Below the pieces are notes generated by a model. That model did no database searches and had not been told where the DNA came from. It saw nothing but the letters and a program-made list of their open reading frames with translations. A stretch of 64,000 bases of DNA from Glandiceps talaboti (Eukaryota; Hemichordata; Enteropneusta; Spengelidae): assembly GCF_964340395.1 (NCBI RefSeq), contig NC_135562.1, forward strand, positions 14,867,796 to 14,931,795, in the 5' to 3' direction. Below are positions 19,511 through 33,225 of this stretch, in pieces; the first letter of the stretch is position 1; every line of letters starts with the position of its first letter. Made by a program: the position numbers and the translations under genes.

Positions 19511-21239
19511 GGGAAGCTTTACCAGTTGCCATCATTTGTACTTTGAAGTAGTCAGTGGAACAAGCTGAGGTATGGCGCATAGTGGAATGAAAACAAGTGA
19601 ACCCCTACACAGATATGAAGAACATGTATGTGGAAAGACTTTTACACAAAAGGGACACCTGACTAGTCATGAAAGAATCCATACTGGTGAAAAGTCATAC
19701 AGTGGAAAGGCTTTTACACAGAAAGGAGATTTTGCTAGACATACAAGAATCCATACTGGTGAAAAGCCACACAAATGTGAAATATGTGGAAAGGCTTTTA
19801 CACAGAAAGGACACCTGACTAGGCATGAAAGAATCCATACAGGTGAAAAGCCATATAAATGTGAAATATGTGGAAAGGCTTTTACACAGAAAGGAGAAGT
19901 GGCTACACATAGAAGAAACCATACTGGGGAAAAGCCATACAAATGTGAAATATGTGGAAAGGCTTTTACACATAAAGGACACCTGACTAGTCATGAAAGA
20001 ATCCATACTGGTGAAAAGCCATATAAATGTGAAATATGCGGAAAGGCTTTTACACAGAAAGGAGAAGTGGCTACACATAGAAGAATCCATACTGGGGAAA
20101 AGCCATACAAATGTAAAATATGTGGAAAGGCTTTCACACAGAAAGACAGTGTGGCTATACATAGAAGAATTCATACTGGTGAAAAGCCACACCAATGTGA
20201 AATATGTGGAAAGGCTTTCACAGTGAAAGGACCCCTGACTAGTCATGAAAGAATCCATACTGGTGAAAAGCCATACAAATGTGAAATATGTGGAAAGGCT
20301 TTTACACAGAAAGGAGAAGTGGCTACACATAGAAGAAACCATACTGGGGAAAAGCCATACAAATGTGAAATATGTGGAAAGGCTTTTACACATAAAGGAC
20401 ACCTGACTAGTCATGAAAAAATCCATACTGGTGAAAAGCCATACAAATGTGAAATATGTGGAAAGGCTTTTACACATAAAGGACACCTGACTAGTCATGA
20501 AAGAATCCATACTGGTGAAAAGCCATACAAATGTGATATATGTGGAAAGGCTTTTACACAGAAACACAGTGTTGCTTTACATAGAAGAATTCATACTGGT
20601 GAAAAGCCACACCAATGTGAAATATGTGGAAAGGCTTTTACACATAAAGGACACCTGACTAGTCATGAAAGAATCCATACTGGTGAAAAGCCATACAAAT
20701 GTGAAATATGTGGAAAGGCTTTTACACGTAAAGGTGATGTGGTTACACATAGAAGAAACCATACTGGGGAAAAGCCATACAAATGTGAAATATGTGGAAA
20801 GGCTTTTACACGTAAAGGACACCTGACTAGTCATGAAAAAATCCATACTGGTGAAAAGCCATACAAATGTGAAATATGTGGAAAGGCTTTTACACATAAA
20901 GGACACCTAACTAGTCATGAAAGAATCCATACTGGTGAAAAACCATATAAATGTGAAACATGCGGAAAGGCTTTTACACGGAAAGGACACCTGACTATTC
21001 ATGAAAAAATCCATACTGGTGAAAAGCCATACAAATGTAAAATATGTGGAAAGGCTTTCACACGGAAAGACCGTGTGGCTATACATAGACGAATTCATAC
21101 TGGTGAAAAGCCACACCAATGTGAAGTATGTGGAAAGGCTTTTACAGAGAAAGGACACCTAACTATGCATAAAGGTATCTGTACTGGGAAAAGCCATACA
21201 AATGTGCAGGATGTGGAAAGGCCTGTACACATCAAGTAA
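19511..21239 (+). CDS. Poly-C2H2 zinc-finger protein, unit B
   Basis: The coding sequence is 19572-21239 (555 aa), in an exon starting after acceptor TTCTACAG at 19510. It begins [19 protein letters not shown]. Nineteen finger modules follow. Module 1 keeps one Cys (HVCGKTF) and module 2 has lost its CxxC block (KSYSGKAF). Modules 3-18 are canonical C2H2 with TGEKPY/TGEKPH linkers, and module 19 ends HKGIC, giving a C2HC set. Helices are of few kinds: HKGHLTS, QKGEVAT, RKGHLTS, QKDSVAI. The tail [15 protein letters not shown] is an out-of-frame terminal finger, because CTGGGAAAAG has lost the T of CTGGTGAAAAG. Two candidate 5' exons lie upstream. It is the most intact copy of the array. A nuclear DNA-binding role is expected from the family; no effector domain is seen. 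Confidence 0.92.
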
Positions 21240-22080
21240 AGCTGACAGCCCATAGAATAATCCATATCAGTGAACAGCCTTTCTAATAATTAGAAAGCCT
21301 TTCAGTGTCAAAGGTCACAGGACCACATAGACATACGAATGCTGTTTAAGAACTACGCAAATGTAATGAACATAGAAAAGGGGTTTCAGGTTCAAATAAT
21401 GGAGAATACCTAAAATACTTCATATAATAGTGATCAACCGTTCTAATGTGATGTGTGTGAAACATAAACCTTTGTAAAGTAAGCATGTCATGTGAAACAA
21501 TAGTGATGAGCAGTCCTACGAATGTGAAGGGACAGTACATAGAACACATCATGACGATGATCAAGCAACCATACAAATATGTGTGTTGGACATGCTGTAT
21601 ATATATAAAATTCATCTGACCTGGCAAAGTTGTCATTGCTGACTATGAGATGAACTCTCTCATGTATTGGCTGCGTTAGTGATCTTTATTTCAATCTTAC
21701 CATGTGTGTCCATACATGATGGTAACAGATATGAAAAGAATGCTCAGTAGACTTATATACAGATCACATTTATATACTGACACTTTGGATAGCATCTGAG
21801 ATGATATCAGTAATTACACATTTCTATGTGAATTTCCTGTTTATGCCATCTCAACATTTTTACTACCATGTCATTTCAGTTTGTGTGAGTTGTTACAAAT
21901 ATCAAACAATACTTGCTCAGATAAATGCCAAGTACCATTAATGATTTTATGATTATGATTGTTTCCACATTAGTGGATACAATATATTAGAGGAAATATC
22001 TAAGTAAACCTTTGACTTGTATTTGTTTGAATCAAAAGGAATGATTTCTTTTTTTGTAGCACTTTGAAATTGTTGGCTGT
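21240..22080 (+). other. Region 3' of zinc-finger exon B, no separate gene
   Basis: It starts with the out-of-frame remainder of the last finger (AAAGCTGACAGCCCATAG), then conserved flanking sequence as in units A and C. Probably 3' untranslated or downstream. Confidence 0.5.
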
Positions 22081-22340
22081 GGTTCTAAAACACTCGTTAC
22101 AGGCCATTAGCCATTCAGTGGGCATCTTTAGTGACATGGTTCTAGAACACCTGTTATATAATCCATTAGCCAATCAGTGGTAATCTTTAGTGACATGGTT
22201 CTAGAACACCTGTTGTATAATCCATTAGCCAATCAGTGGGCATCTTTAGTGACATGGTTCTAGAACACCTGCTATATAATCCATTAGCCAATCAGTGGGC
22301 ATCTTTAGTGAAATGGTTCTAGAACATGTTATCCATTACC
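22081..22340. repeat. 59-bp minisatellite, unit B
   Basis: Five copies as in unit A. The unit-specific variants CACTCGTTACAGGCC and CCTGTTATATAATCC are shared with unit C and differ from A. Confidence 0.92.
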
Positions 22341-23626
22341 CAACTGTTGTGTATCGTTTTGCAACATTTGTTAACAAAATTAAACACTTCTTTGTTTAGT
22401 TAATGATTCTGAATGTTTGAATTATTCTACAACTTATGTTTAAGTACACTAGCCAATCAATATGTATCTTTTTGTTAAATAGTTCTAAAATATCTTTTGA
22501 TAAAATTTGTTAACAAATATTAAACATCTTTGGTTTTAGCCAATTGTTGAAAATATTAAAATGATACTGAATGTATGTTATAGTCCTTCAGCCAACTAGT
22601 GTGCATTGTGGTTTTAAAACCAAATAAAAAAGTTGTTTGGTGTTCCGGTTCCCCTAGTTTTTCATGTCGACCCTAAACTTTTATGTATTCGAGAAAAATA
22701 GTAACAAAATCATGAAGTCTAGCAAGAAATAGCGGAAACTCACATCAACTTAAAACATTATATCTGATAGGAAGAAATAAACAACACAGAGTCCATTTGG
22801 GAGACAATGGAAAACCAGACCTCTAGACACATATGTAATGAAATAAAATAAAAAATCTACCTATCCCACCTTTTTTTATAATTGAATGTAATCGGAACCA
22901 CACAATTATTTTTTAAATGGCATATCAACACCTTTTTATTTCTTAAAAGGTTTACTTGTTTTGCCTCTCGGTGGCGCTGTTCAGCAGTGAGTTGAAGGTA
23001 GTCTTGGCTATCCTGACTCTCATTATGGGGGGGGGGGCGACTCCTCTATGAGATTACCCAGATGAGAAGAACCCCTAGCAGTGAGAGTCTGGGTAACTGA
23101 TACTAACTTTGAAGTGGGAATTACAAGAAATCAATAAATAAAATTTCTATAGCGCCATTTTCTAGAGCAGTGTTCTGTTCTAGTGGCTGGGCATTTTCGT
23201 TTCAAGGTGATTTTGTTTGTGGTTTTTTTCCCAACATAATCATTTAGTAACAACAGATGCAGTAGTTGGGTTTTGTCCGAGTCTACTTACAAGTACAATA
23301 TTAGTCTGGATTCCAACGTGATCTCTAAATCTTATCTGGTCAAAAGTCTCCCAATCAGTACAAAAAGTTTGTTCATCCAACCAGTGAACCCCCAACTGCT
23401 ATAATGACATAAACAGTGTATAAATAGCATCCTGAACTGACAAATATACCATACTTGGACAGCATATAACTGTCCCAATAAACACTACTGTATGAGGAAC
23501 TGTGTTATTTGTTAGATTTTTGTGATTGATTAATGAAGACATGATGTTAATGACGGTGTGGGTGGCTGTGGATGAATATTAAATTGCATCTCAGGACTTC
23601 TAGAGTAACGTCTTTGATTATACTAT
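22341..23626. other. Conserved non-coding spacer, unit B
   Basis: As in unit A. It differs from A and C at GTCTTGGCTATCC (near 23008) and CATCCAACCAGTGAACC (near 23378). Confidence 0.6.
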
Positions 23627-24075
23627 GAGTGGAGGTGTAAATGGTAAAGATACTGTATAGGAACTAGACTGTGAGTGGAGGTGTAAATGGCAATGATACT
23701 GTATAGTAACTAGACAATGAGTGGAGGTTTAAATCGTAATGATATTGTATAGTAACTAGACTGTGAGTGGAGGTGTAAAGGTTGAAGATACTGTATAGGA
23801 ACTAGATTGTGAGTGGAGGTGTAAATGGTAATGGTACTGTATAGGAACTAGACTGTGAGTGGAGGTGTAAATGGTAATGGTACTGTATAGGAACTAGACT
23901 AGTGAGTGGAGGTGTAAATGGTAACGATACTGTATAGTAACTAGACTGTGAGTGGAGGTGTAAAATGGTAACGATACTGTATAGGAACTAGACTGAGTGG
24001 AGGTGTAAATGGTAACGATACTGTATAGTAACTCGACTGTGAGTGGAGGTGTGAATGGTAATGATACTGTATAAA
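23627..24075. repeat. 46-bp minisatellite, unit B (contracted)
   Basis: About ten copies of the GAGTGGAGGTGTAAATGG unit, against about 17 in A and C. Confidence 0.92.
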
Positions 24076-24909
24076 TACTGTAGAAAGCAAGTACAAATAA
24101 GAGCAACAAAAGCTGCCAGAAAGTCGTCAAATGCATTTACAATTTTGTCAATTAAGAATGACCACACCGATAAGAAACAATGACATCTGAGTTGCAGTTA
24201 GAGTTAAAATCAAACTATTCATTATTACATTCCATGAAGCTGACAGGAATTGAATTGAAAGTCTACAAAGTACCAAAATCAAAAGACAAAACCAAAGAAG
24301 AAATAATCAGTGCCCTGAAAGTGTGCATAGTTTACAAGAACGTGAACAGTCAAATGGCTCATCTGGCAGTCAAGTGTTTTCCAATTCGCCAAGTGAACAT
24401 TTACCAACTGTCATGCAACGAACAATTTAATAAAAAAGCCACGCTGCCAATCTCGGTTACAATTGCAACAAATGAACCAGTTGCAGGGCCAAGTGGCATT
24501 GACAATCAGCAACAACATACATGTATACCCGAGGAAATTCAGAGAAAAGAAAATCAATCGAACAAACTGGCAAACGAAAGAGACACAACTGAAATAAAGT
24601 GGCCAAGTGGTGTTTGCGGGGAAAACTACCTAGACAATGTTATATACACTTTCATATTTGTAATTTTTGGTTTCATTACCTTCCGTAAGGAAGGTGATAA
24701 TATACTGATGAAGTGTGTGTGTCTGTGTGTGTGTTTGTGTCACCATTTCCGAAAAACGGCTGCATCAATTCAAACGAAATTTCATAGACATGTTCCTTAG
24801 GGAAATGGCCAGAACTGATTAGGTTTTAGTAATAATTCGATGAATATTAATGGCCAATTTGATTAATTAATCGATCGAACAAGTATAAAGTTTGTCACCG
24901 GAAACTACA

Positions 24910-25372
24910 AGAGGGAGGCCAGTGTATCCGATATGCTACGGAAGCTCCAATGGCAATGCCTTGAAAATCGCAGAGCAGTTAGCAGACTAACTTTCCTATA
25001 CAAAGCTACAAATAATCTAGTTGCTTTTCAAAATGATAAACTACCAGAATCATCATCACGTTCTACTAGGGGAAGTGTACCTGGTTCTTCTTTCATATCG
25101 ATCATCGCTAAGAAAAACTGTTACAAATATTCACTTATTCCTCGGACAATTCCAGAATGGAATCTCTTACCATTATCCATTCAACAAGCAAAGACAATAG
25201 ACAGTTTCAAATCTGCCCTCTCCAGCATTGATATCACCGATCTCATAGATCGTGCTCACCTGAACACGGGTGAGATCTAAAGGACGCCGCCAGCGTTACG
25301 CCTGTGTGATGATAATCCTTTTTAGGATGTTTACACAGTATAGAAGTAGAAGTAGAAGTATCACACTTACAC
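24910..25372 (+). pseudogene. 3' fragment of a non-LTR reverse transcriptase
   Basis: The frame 24933-25280 (115 aa) contains LRKLQWQCLENRRAVSRLTF, YKATNNLV, NCYKYSLIPRTIPEWNLLP and DSFKSAL. This is the C-terminal signature of Jockey/CR1-like endonuclease-reverse transcriptases (the typical LxWxxLxxRR ... FFPRTIxxWNxLP pattern). The catalytic domains are absent. The 3' end passes into (AGAAGT)n at about 25348-25362, a short-repeat tail as in several non-LTR clades. It is a 5'-truncated dead copy inside the composite insertion. Confidence 0.8.
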
Positions 25373-25779
25373 ATGTTACATGCACTCTCAGACAAATGAA
25401 ACATACCGTACTACTCTGCCGTACTACATAGAAACCTTTTTAATGAACTGTACTTAATTTTAATACTAAAACTAAACAACGAGTTGAATATAATAGGAAA
25501 ACGACATTGTGAATTGAATATGTGTACTAGAAGAAATTTAAAAAAAAACGTATTTACAAGAAAGACGACGACGTGGTGGACAGCTGATATGAACGCACTG
25601 CTGTCATGCTTGCGTCTATTAAAATAGTGTTCACTGACATGTAAATGTAATCAAATTGTATCAATGTGTACAAACGATGTGTCCGCAATTTAGCCACTCA
25701 ATGAGAAAAAAATAATAAAGTTCAGAAAAATAAAGTAAGGGGTTTCTGTTTCATTGCACGGCTGTCTGCTACTTTTCTG

Positions 25780-26245
25780 TGTAAACTACGGAGCAAACAA
25801 CTGGGTAGGTTCACAATCTGGCTGCGACTCTAGCCATAACAAACACCGAGAAAACATAGCTGCCGCTTCGCCGTGCGATGATACCAGTTCACACGGGACA
25901 TCGTTTTCTTTATCTTCAGTTTCACTATCAATTTCAGTGTCAATCTTAGCATCGTGTAATATCTCTTCATCATCAAAAGTTTGGTATCCGGGGTCTGCTT
26001 CATTCATAGTATAAGCCAGTCTGAAATTTCCTGTCTGTCAGTGGGAGCGATATGGTCAATCACACCAGCCATGTTTTCGTTGTCGACACCATCTGATACT
26101 GTTTCACCACTAGTTGTTACAGCGATCGGTTCTGTAACTGCTTCATCAGGGATGTTCAACTTGAGTTTGTGCCATGCATTACGGAGAGTGTCTGCTGTCA
26201 ATGCATTCCAGGATTCCGAAGCTGAAAAAGTTTTACACCTTTAAA
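25780..26245 (-). pseudogene. C-terminal fragment of a pogo/Jerky-like DDE transposase
   Basis: On the minus strand 26240-26004 reads SASESWNALTADTLRNAWHK, then an acidic linker. After a frame change, 26007-25786 gives an acid-rich segment and AAMFSRCLLWLESQPDCEPT. The pair W-x-x-(L/V)-T-x-x-T-(L/I)-R-x-(A/C)-W and a terminal LLxWLExQPDxxPxQL helix is the usual C-terminus of Tigger/pogo and Jerky-like transposases. The DDE core and DNA-binding domain are missing. The family call rests on these motifs only. Confidence 0.65.
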
Positions 26246-26486
26246 AATCTTTATTGGAAAAAGAAACGAAACTCCTTTCACTTCTGACTTCCAATCACCT
26301 TTTCGGTATCACAATCAATAAATAGTCAACAATGCCGCAACAGATATAGAGCTAAATTTCTTGCATAAATCCTTACGGAAGGCATTCAGTTTAAATCTGT
26401 TTTTATTTGTGTTGGCATAAGACCGGCGACAATTTCCTAGACGAAGATGAGAGGATATGTCAAAATTGTCTCGTCAAACACTAATA

Positions 26487-26870
26487 CACTAACTATGTTA
26501 ATGCAAGACTAAGGAAAGGCCTGAAGGACAGTTTATATCGTCATTACAAACACTGCTGGAATTTATGGCTTTCAGAATACTTTGTTTAACTTAAATTCCG
26601 ACGATTTGGTGTTTACAATATTACACCTACTAACTTATCTTATATTTAACTTACGCAAAATGTATATCCAATGACAGGGGAATGAGGAAATGTTTTACAT
26701 TGCAACATCGATGTTTAAAATCATCAAGATATAGCAATGTACCCATGCAAAAAATTATAATATGTAAACTGTACCGTGCAACGGACGTTCGTGAAATGCT
26801 CATGCTGATATCGACGTGCACATGGTGATAGTGTGGTCAAGTTTACCCGCAGGGTACTCAGGCTTAGTTA
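26487..26870. other. Spacer between PHD relic and foldback element, unit B
   Basis: Homologous to 15100-15485, no gene seen. Confidence 0.5.
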
Positions 26871-27028
26871 GTTATGTTTACATAAACAAACAAACAAATA
26901 AACAAACAAACAAACAAACAAACAAACAAACAAACAGAATAAGCAAGAAAATAAACATTGAATGAATTAATTAATAAATAAATAAATAAATAAAAAAATA
27001 AAAAATCATACATACATACATACATACA

Positions 27029-27062
<34 letters not shown>

Positions 27063-27811
27063 ATTACTGACAAGCATCAACAAGACAGTAATTACAAATC
27101 ATTATCAACTTGTCGGAACTTATCACTCATCACTCATCAAGATACTATCTCCAGCCGAAATATAATCTTTATGATATAGTTTAGCTGTAGACACAAACCA
27201 CAACTATTCGGAATATTGATCTTGGAACGGATGTATGACATTGCACAAACATTACATGATTGACATAACACATGGTTAGATTGTAATTAAAGTGTATATA
27301 AGATGTGTCTTTTCCTATGTAGAGTTAGAGTTTGTTAGAGGTTGGATTGTGTGTATCACAATAAAGCTCTCACTATAGTATACTACTGTCTCGTTGTTCA
27401 TCTCTGTTCGTCAAAGAACCACCCTTCTTAAAATACTCCCACACAACTATAAGAATTACTATACGTTTTCCTGCATACGATATGGTCACAATTGTACATA
27501 TGATACACCACAATTGTGGCCATTTCACATATAGGAAAACATACAGTAATTCTTGTTGGTGATATTGATAATGATATTACTCAGATCTCTCGTTGATGGA
27601 GGATATATTGTTCATGGTTCCAAGAATCAATATGACAGTACAATATAGTTACTATGGAACTGTAAATTGGAAACAAATGCAACTTTTCGATCGATATTTA
27701 TCGTTCCAAAGTTACTATATTATACTGGTCTCTTGTTGATGTTTGTCAATATTTATTTATTCATTCATTTATCTATTGATTTGTTTGTTTGTTTGTTTTC
27801 GTAAACATAAC
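26871..27811. mobile_element. Foldback element, unit B
   Basis: Ends GTTATGTTTAC and GTAAACATAAC, with simple-repeat arms, a solo LTR and a nested palindrome, as in unit A. The arm repeats here include AAAAAATAAAAAATCATA, so the microsatellite has mutated. Confidence 0.75.
27111..27443 (+). mobile_element. Solo LTR, unit B
   Basis: 333 bp, TGTCGGAACTT...CTCCCACA, flanked by CAACT at 27106-27110 and 27444-27448. TATATAAG and AATAAAG are kept. Confidence 0.85.
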
Positions 27812-27945
27812 TTGCCAATTAAGCCCGCGTGGTCTGTGGTTCACCACTACTAACTCATAGTAATTCGAAATCCAGGGTCGATCAAGCGAACACATAACTG
27901 ATGCAATGTGATACGTCTTCTCTGCGCACAAAAATAATAACACCC

Positions 27946-28049
27946 ACGCGCATATGTGCCCCAAGTGTGCTGGATTTTCAAGATGGCCAGTGAAGAGGTT
28001 TGTACCCATCGTCGTTTGGGTTAAGGAGAGTGTTTATACATTGAAGCAG
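27946..28049 (+). other. Candidate non-coding exon 1 of unit C
   Basis: As 16536-16639, with the same AAGATGGCCAGTGAAGAGG and donor CAG|GTAATGTG. Confidence 0.38.
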
Positions 28050-28417
28050 GTAATGTGTATTACAGATAATCAACAATTACTCTGCCGGACATCACCACAA
28101 AAGTGTAGCGTTGTCGGCCGTCGGGTTTTCTCTTTTATTAATGTTTGAAGGATTTTGTTACGCACATTCCAAGTTTTCCTATTGACCTTGTTTTAAATAC
28201 ATTTACACATACGTCTCAAAGTGAAGCATTGTACGATTCATAGAAATATTTGCCACAGTTGTGTTATATAAACTCAGAAAAGGGGAAATTTAAGAAACCC
28301 CTTCTGAAAAAAACGTATCGTAAAACCTTCGGTCGCTTCGCATCGTCTTGTGTACATGTTACAATATGAACTGTCTACATTGTTCACATGTTTGATGTCT
28401 AACGAGCTTCTGTAATA

Positions 28418-29480
28418 AGGGGAGAACCATTTGATTTCTGGGGGGGGGAGTGGCTATGGCAGCTCTTTAGCCCCTTTAGCACAAGTGTTTTTGAAGTAGG
28501 CAGATGATCATTTTTGAATAGCAACGTGTCTCTAGATATTCACATTTGAAAATGTTTTTGTCATTATTTTCACACTATTTCTCTATTTCTGTGCATACAT
28601 GGACTTGGGGGCTCCTAGTTTGTATCAATAATCTCTCAAATACGCCTAAAAGAAAATTATTGCCATTACTTGATTAACAGAATAGAACAGTAACGTGATC
28701 AGCTGTCCAACCTAGTTTTTGATTCTGTTTTTGCTCTAAATGCATTTTGACATGTTTGTTGAAACCGATTTTTGCACATAGCAGAGGAAATGACTAATTT
28801 ACAGTAATTCTGGTCCTGGATATGTTCAACTTTGAAGCTGCCTTCTACACATTTAAGATAATGGTATATTTTGGACCAAAAATAACAAGTGTCATTCAAC
28901 TCTTACATTGATTTCGTATGTGCAATTTGAAGGATTTTAAAAATCAGAAAATTGTTCATTACATGTATTAAGTTCTTAACAAATTTGGTGTTTTTGCTGT
29001 TGTTATTGTTGAAATAGGCTGATCAACTACAAAAAAAAATCAATTTTCCAATGCGTGAAGAGTCATGAAGTCATTTTATTCTTTAGGTACCCCCCCCCCC
29101 ATGACCCACATGATTTTTTCAGATACCCCTTCCCCCAATACTATCCATATTTTTTTGAGTAAGCCCTCAAATTTACCGACCCCAAACAAGTTTTTGTGAA
29201 AGCAGCCTTATATCATAAATGCTGGGAATAAAATATAGTACTTTTTCACAAATATTGAAAATATTAGCACTGCTTTATATGGCCCTGCCTCCAGACAACA
29301 AAGAGAGGAAATTGGATTCAAAAATTTTGCTGATTTCAGCACATCATCACAATTTATTTCTGTCTGTTTGAACAATTTTTTTAAAGCCATAACAGAATCT
29401 AATTTTTGTTCAACTTCACCTGCCGACTAATTTTTTTCCCAAAAAATCCCCACCCGCCAGAAATCAAATGGTTCTCCCCT
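28418..29480. mobile_element. 1.1-kb inverted-repeat element, upstream of unit C
   Basis: Same termini as 17007-18080 (AGGGGAGAACCATTTGATTT and inverse). No coding capacity. Confidence 0.8.
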
Positions 29481-29621
29481 AATAAATACATGTAACACAG
29501 CCTGTGTACGGGTTCATCCAAGGTCCTTATACTATACACATGATAAGGCAATGTTTAAAATGCTTAAGATACTTTAATTACGTTTAAATTATACTAATAC
29601 AATTACTGAATTTGTTTATAG

Positions 29622-29796
29622 TTGAAACAATTCGAACATTGTCAGCTGCCTGTTGTGCTTTATGGATCACAAACCATCCTGAACTCGCCTGTGGCCTTAT
29701 CACAGCGCCCTCTGGAGCACCAATTGCATACGAGGACATACATTTCAAGCAAGTTGATCACAATCAACATTGGTATTGACCTGGTTATTTCAGCAA
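29622..29796 (+). pseudogene. Candidate exon 2 of unit C, donor deleted
   Basis: It matches 18222-18396 and then jumps at TTCAGC (29791-29796) into the 41-bp minisatellite. The last 15 exon bases, the GTAAGA donor and the following repeat are gone (508 bp relative to unit B). The acceptor TTTGTTTATAG is intact. Confidence 0.75.
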
Positions 29797-29995
29797 GACT
29801 ATACAATGTAACAGTGCTAGTAAGATTTGTTAAGCCAGACTATACAATGTAGCAGTGCTAGTAACATTTATTCATCCAGACTATACAATGTAGCAGTGCT
29901 AGTAATATTTATTCATCCAGACTATACAATGTAGCAGTGCTAGTAACATTTATTCATCCAGACTATACAATGTAACTGTGCTTGTAAAGTGTGTC
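29797..29995. repeat. 41-bp minisatellite upstream of unit C
   Basis: Same five-copy structure as unit B. Confidence 0.9.
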
Positions 29996-30019
29996 AAGCC
30001 AGACACTTTCTGTTTGTGG

Positions 30020-30376
30020 TTAATCCTCTTTCTACCAGGCATATATGTTGACTATCTATCAACGAATTCGGGAGGTTTATGTGCCAATAAACAAGGGGCG
30101 TAGCCCCAGAGTTTTTTGCACATAACCCTACTGAATACGTTGTCTATCTTACTTATACTATGGCGTGATTAGCTTAATCTGATATTTTCAAAATTTTGCG
30201 TAATTTGTTACATGTAAATTGAGTGCTGAGCGTAATATAGGTCACACGCCTAAGAAAAAGTGGGTTATGGCTCCATATAACCAACCAAAATCAAGACCTC
30301 TGATTGGCCAAGCCGGTTTCGACATAGTATAATTGTTTGTAGAGAAAAAGCTAGAAGTTAGGCAAAATATGATTAA
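30020..30376. mobile_element. TTAA-flanked insertion, unit C
   Basis: Same insertion and same site as 19128-19484, at a constant offset of 10,892. It was copied by duplication, not inserted independently. Confidence 0.75.
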
Positions 30377-30402
30377 CTAGCAGCTATTGTATTATTCTAC
30401 AG

Positions 30403-32130
<1,728 letters not shown>

Positions 32131-32971
32131 AGCTGACAGCCCATAGAAAAATCCATATCAGTGAACAGCCTTTCTAATAATTAGAAAGCCTTTCAGTGTC
32201 AAAGGTCACAGGACCACATAGACATACGAATGCTGTTTAAGAACTACGCAAATGTAATGAACATAGAAAAGGGGTTTCAGGTTCAAATAATGGAGAATAC
32301 CTAAAATACTTCATATAATAGTGATCAACCGTTCTAATGTGATGTGTGTGAAACAGAAACCTTTGTAAAGTAAGCATGTCATGTGAAACAATAGTGATGA
32401 GCAGTCCTACGAATGTGAAGGGACAGTACATAGAACACATCATGACGATGATCAAGCAACCATACAAATATGTGTGTTGGACATGCTGTATATATATAAA
32501 ATTCATCTGACCTGGCAAAGTTGTCATTGCTGACTATGAGATGAACTCTCTCATGTATTGGCTGCGTTAGTGATTTTTATTTCAATCTTACCATGTGTGT
32601 CCATACATGATGGTAACAGATATGAAAAGAATGCTCAGTAGACTTATATATAGATCACATTTATATACTGACACTTTGGATAGCATCTGAGATGATATCA
32701 GTAATTACACATTTCTATGTGAATTTCCTGTTTATGCCATCTCAACATTTTTACTACCATGTCATTTCAGTTTGTGTGAGTTGTTACAAATATCAAACAA
32801 TACTTGCTCAGATAAATGCCAAGTACCATTAATGATTTTATGATTATGATTGTTTCCACATTAGTGGATACAATATATTAGAGGAAATATCTAAGTAAAC
32901 CTTTGACTTGTATTTGTTTGAATCAAAAGGAATGATTTCTTTTTTTGTAGCACTTTGAAATTGTTGGCTGT
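32131..32971 (+). other. Region 3' of zinc-finger exon C, no separate gene
   Basis: Nearly identical to 21240-22080 of unit B. Confidence 0.5.
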
Positions 32972-33225
32972 GGTTCTAAAACACTCGTTACAGGCCATTA
33001 GCCATTCAGTGGGCATCTTTAGTGACATGGTTCTAGAACACCTGTTATATAATCCATTAGCCAATCAGTGGTAATCTTTAGTGACATGGTTCTAGAACAC
33101 CTGTTGTATAATCCATTAGCCAATCAGTGGGCATCTTTAGTGACATGGTTCTAGAACACCTGCTATATAATCCATTAGCCAATCAGTGGGCATCTTTAGT
33201 GAAATGGTTCTAGAACATGTTATCC
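32972..33225. repeat. 59-bp minisatellite, unit C
   Basis: Five copies carrying the unit B variants CACTCGTTACAGGCC and CCTGTTATATAATCC (33041-33055). Confidence 0.92.

Larger units (their letters stand above)
24678..26399 (-). mobile_element. Composite inverted-repeat element inserted in unit B
   Basis: The left end is ACCTTCCGTAAGGAAGG (24678). The right end is CCTTACGGAAGGCATTCAGT plus TTAAATCTG (to 26399). Read on the minus strand its start is CAGATTTAAACTGAATGCCT, identical to the start of the unit D element at 43898, so both belong to one family in opposite orientation. Units A and C show the empty site. The interior holds fragments of two other transposons (24910-25370 and 25780-26245). 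Confidence 0.8.
24076..26486 (+). pseudogene. PHD-like relic of unit B, split by a 1.7-kb insertion
   Basis: From 24180 the frame is continuous through LKVYKVPKSKDKTKEEIISA, the equivalents of the unit A frame, and SGVCGENYLDNVIY, without the stops seen in A and C. It is thus the best guide to the ancestral protein. The insertion at about 24678 interrupts the PHD region. The remaining end resumes at about 26400 with TTATTTGTGTTGGC and GACGAAGATGAGAGGA. The ORF that continues to 24800 into the insert is an accident of fusion. The function of the ancestral protein is unknown. Confidence 0.65.

Noticed and set aside
25754-26244. Plus-strand frames of 86-87 aa
   Set aside because: Antisense shadows of the pogo/Jerky-like transposase fragment.
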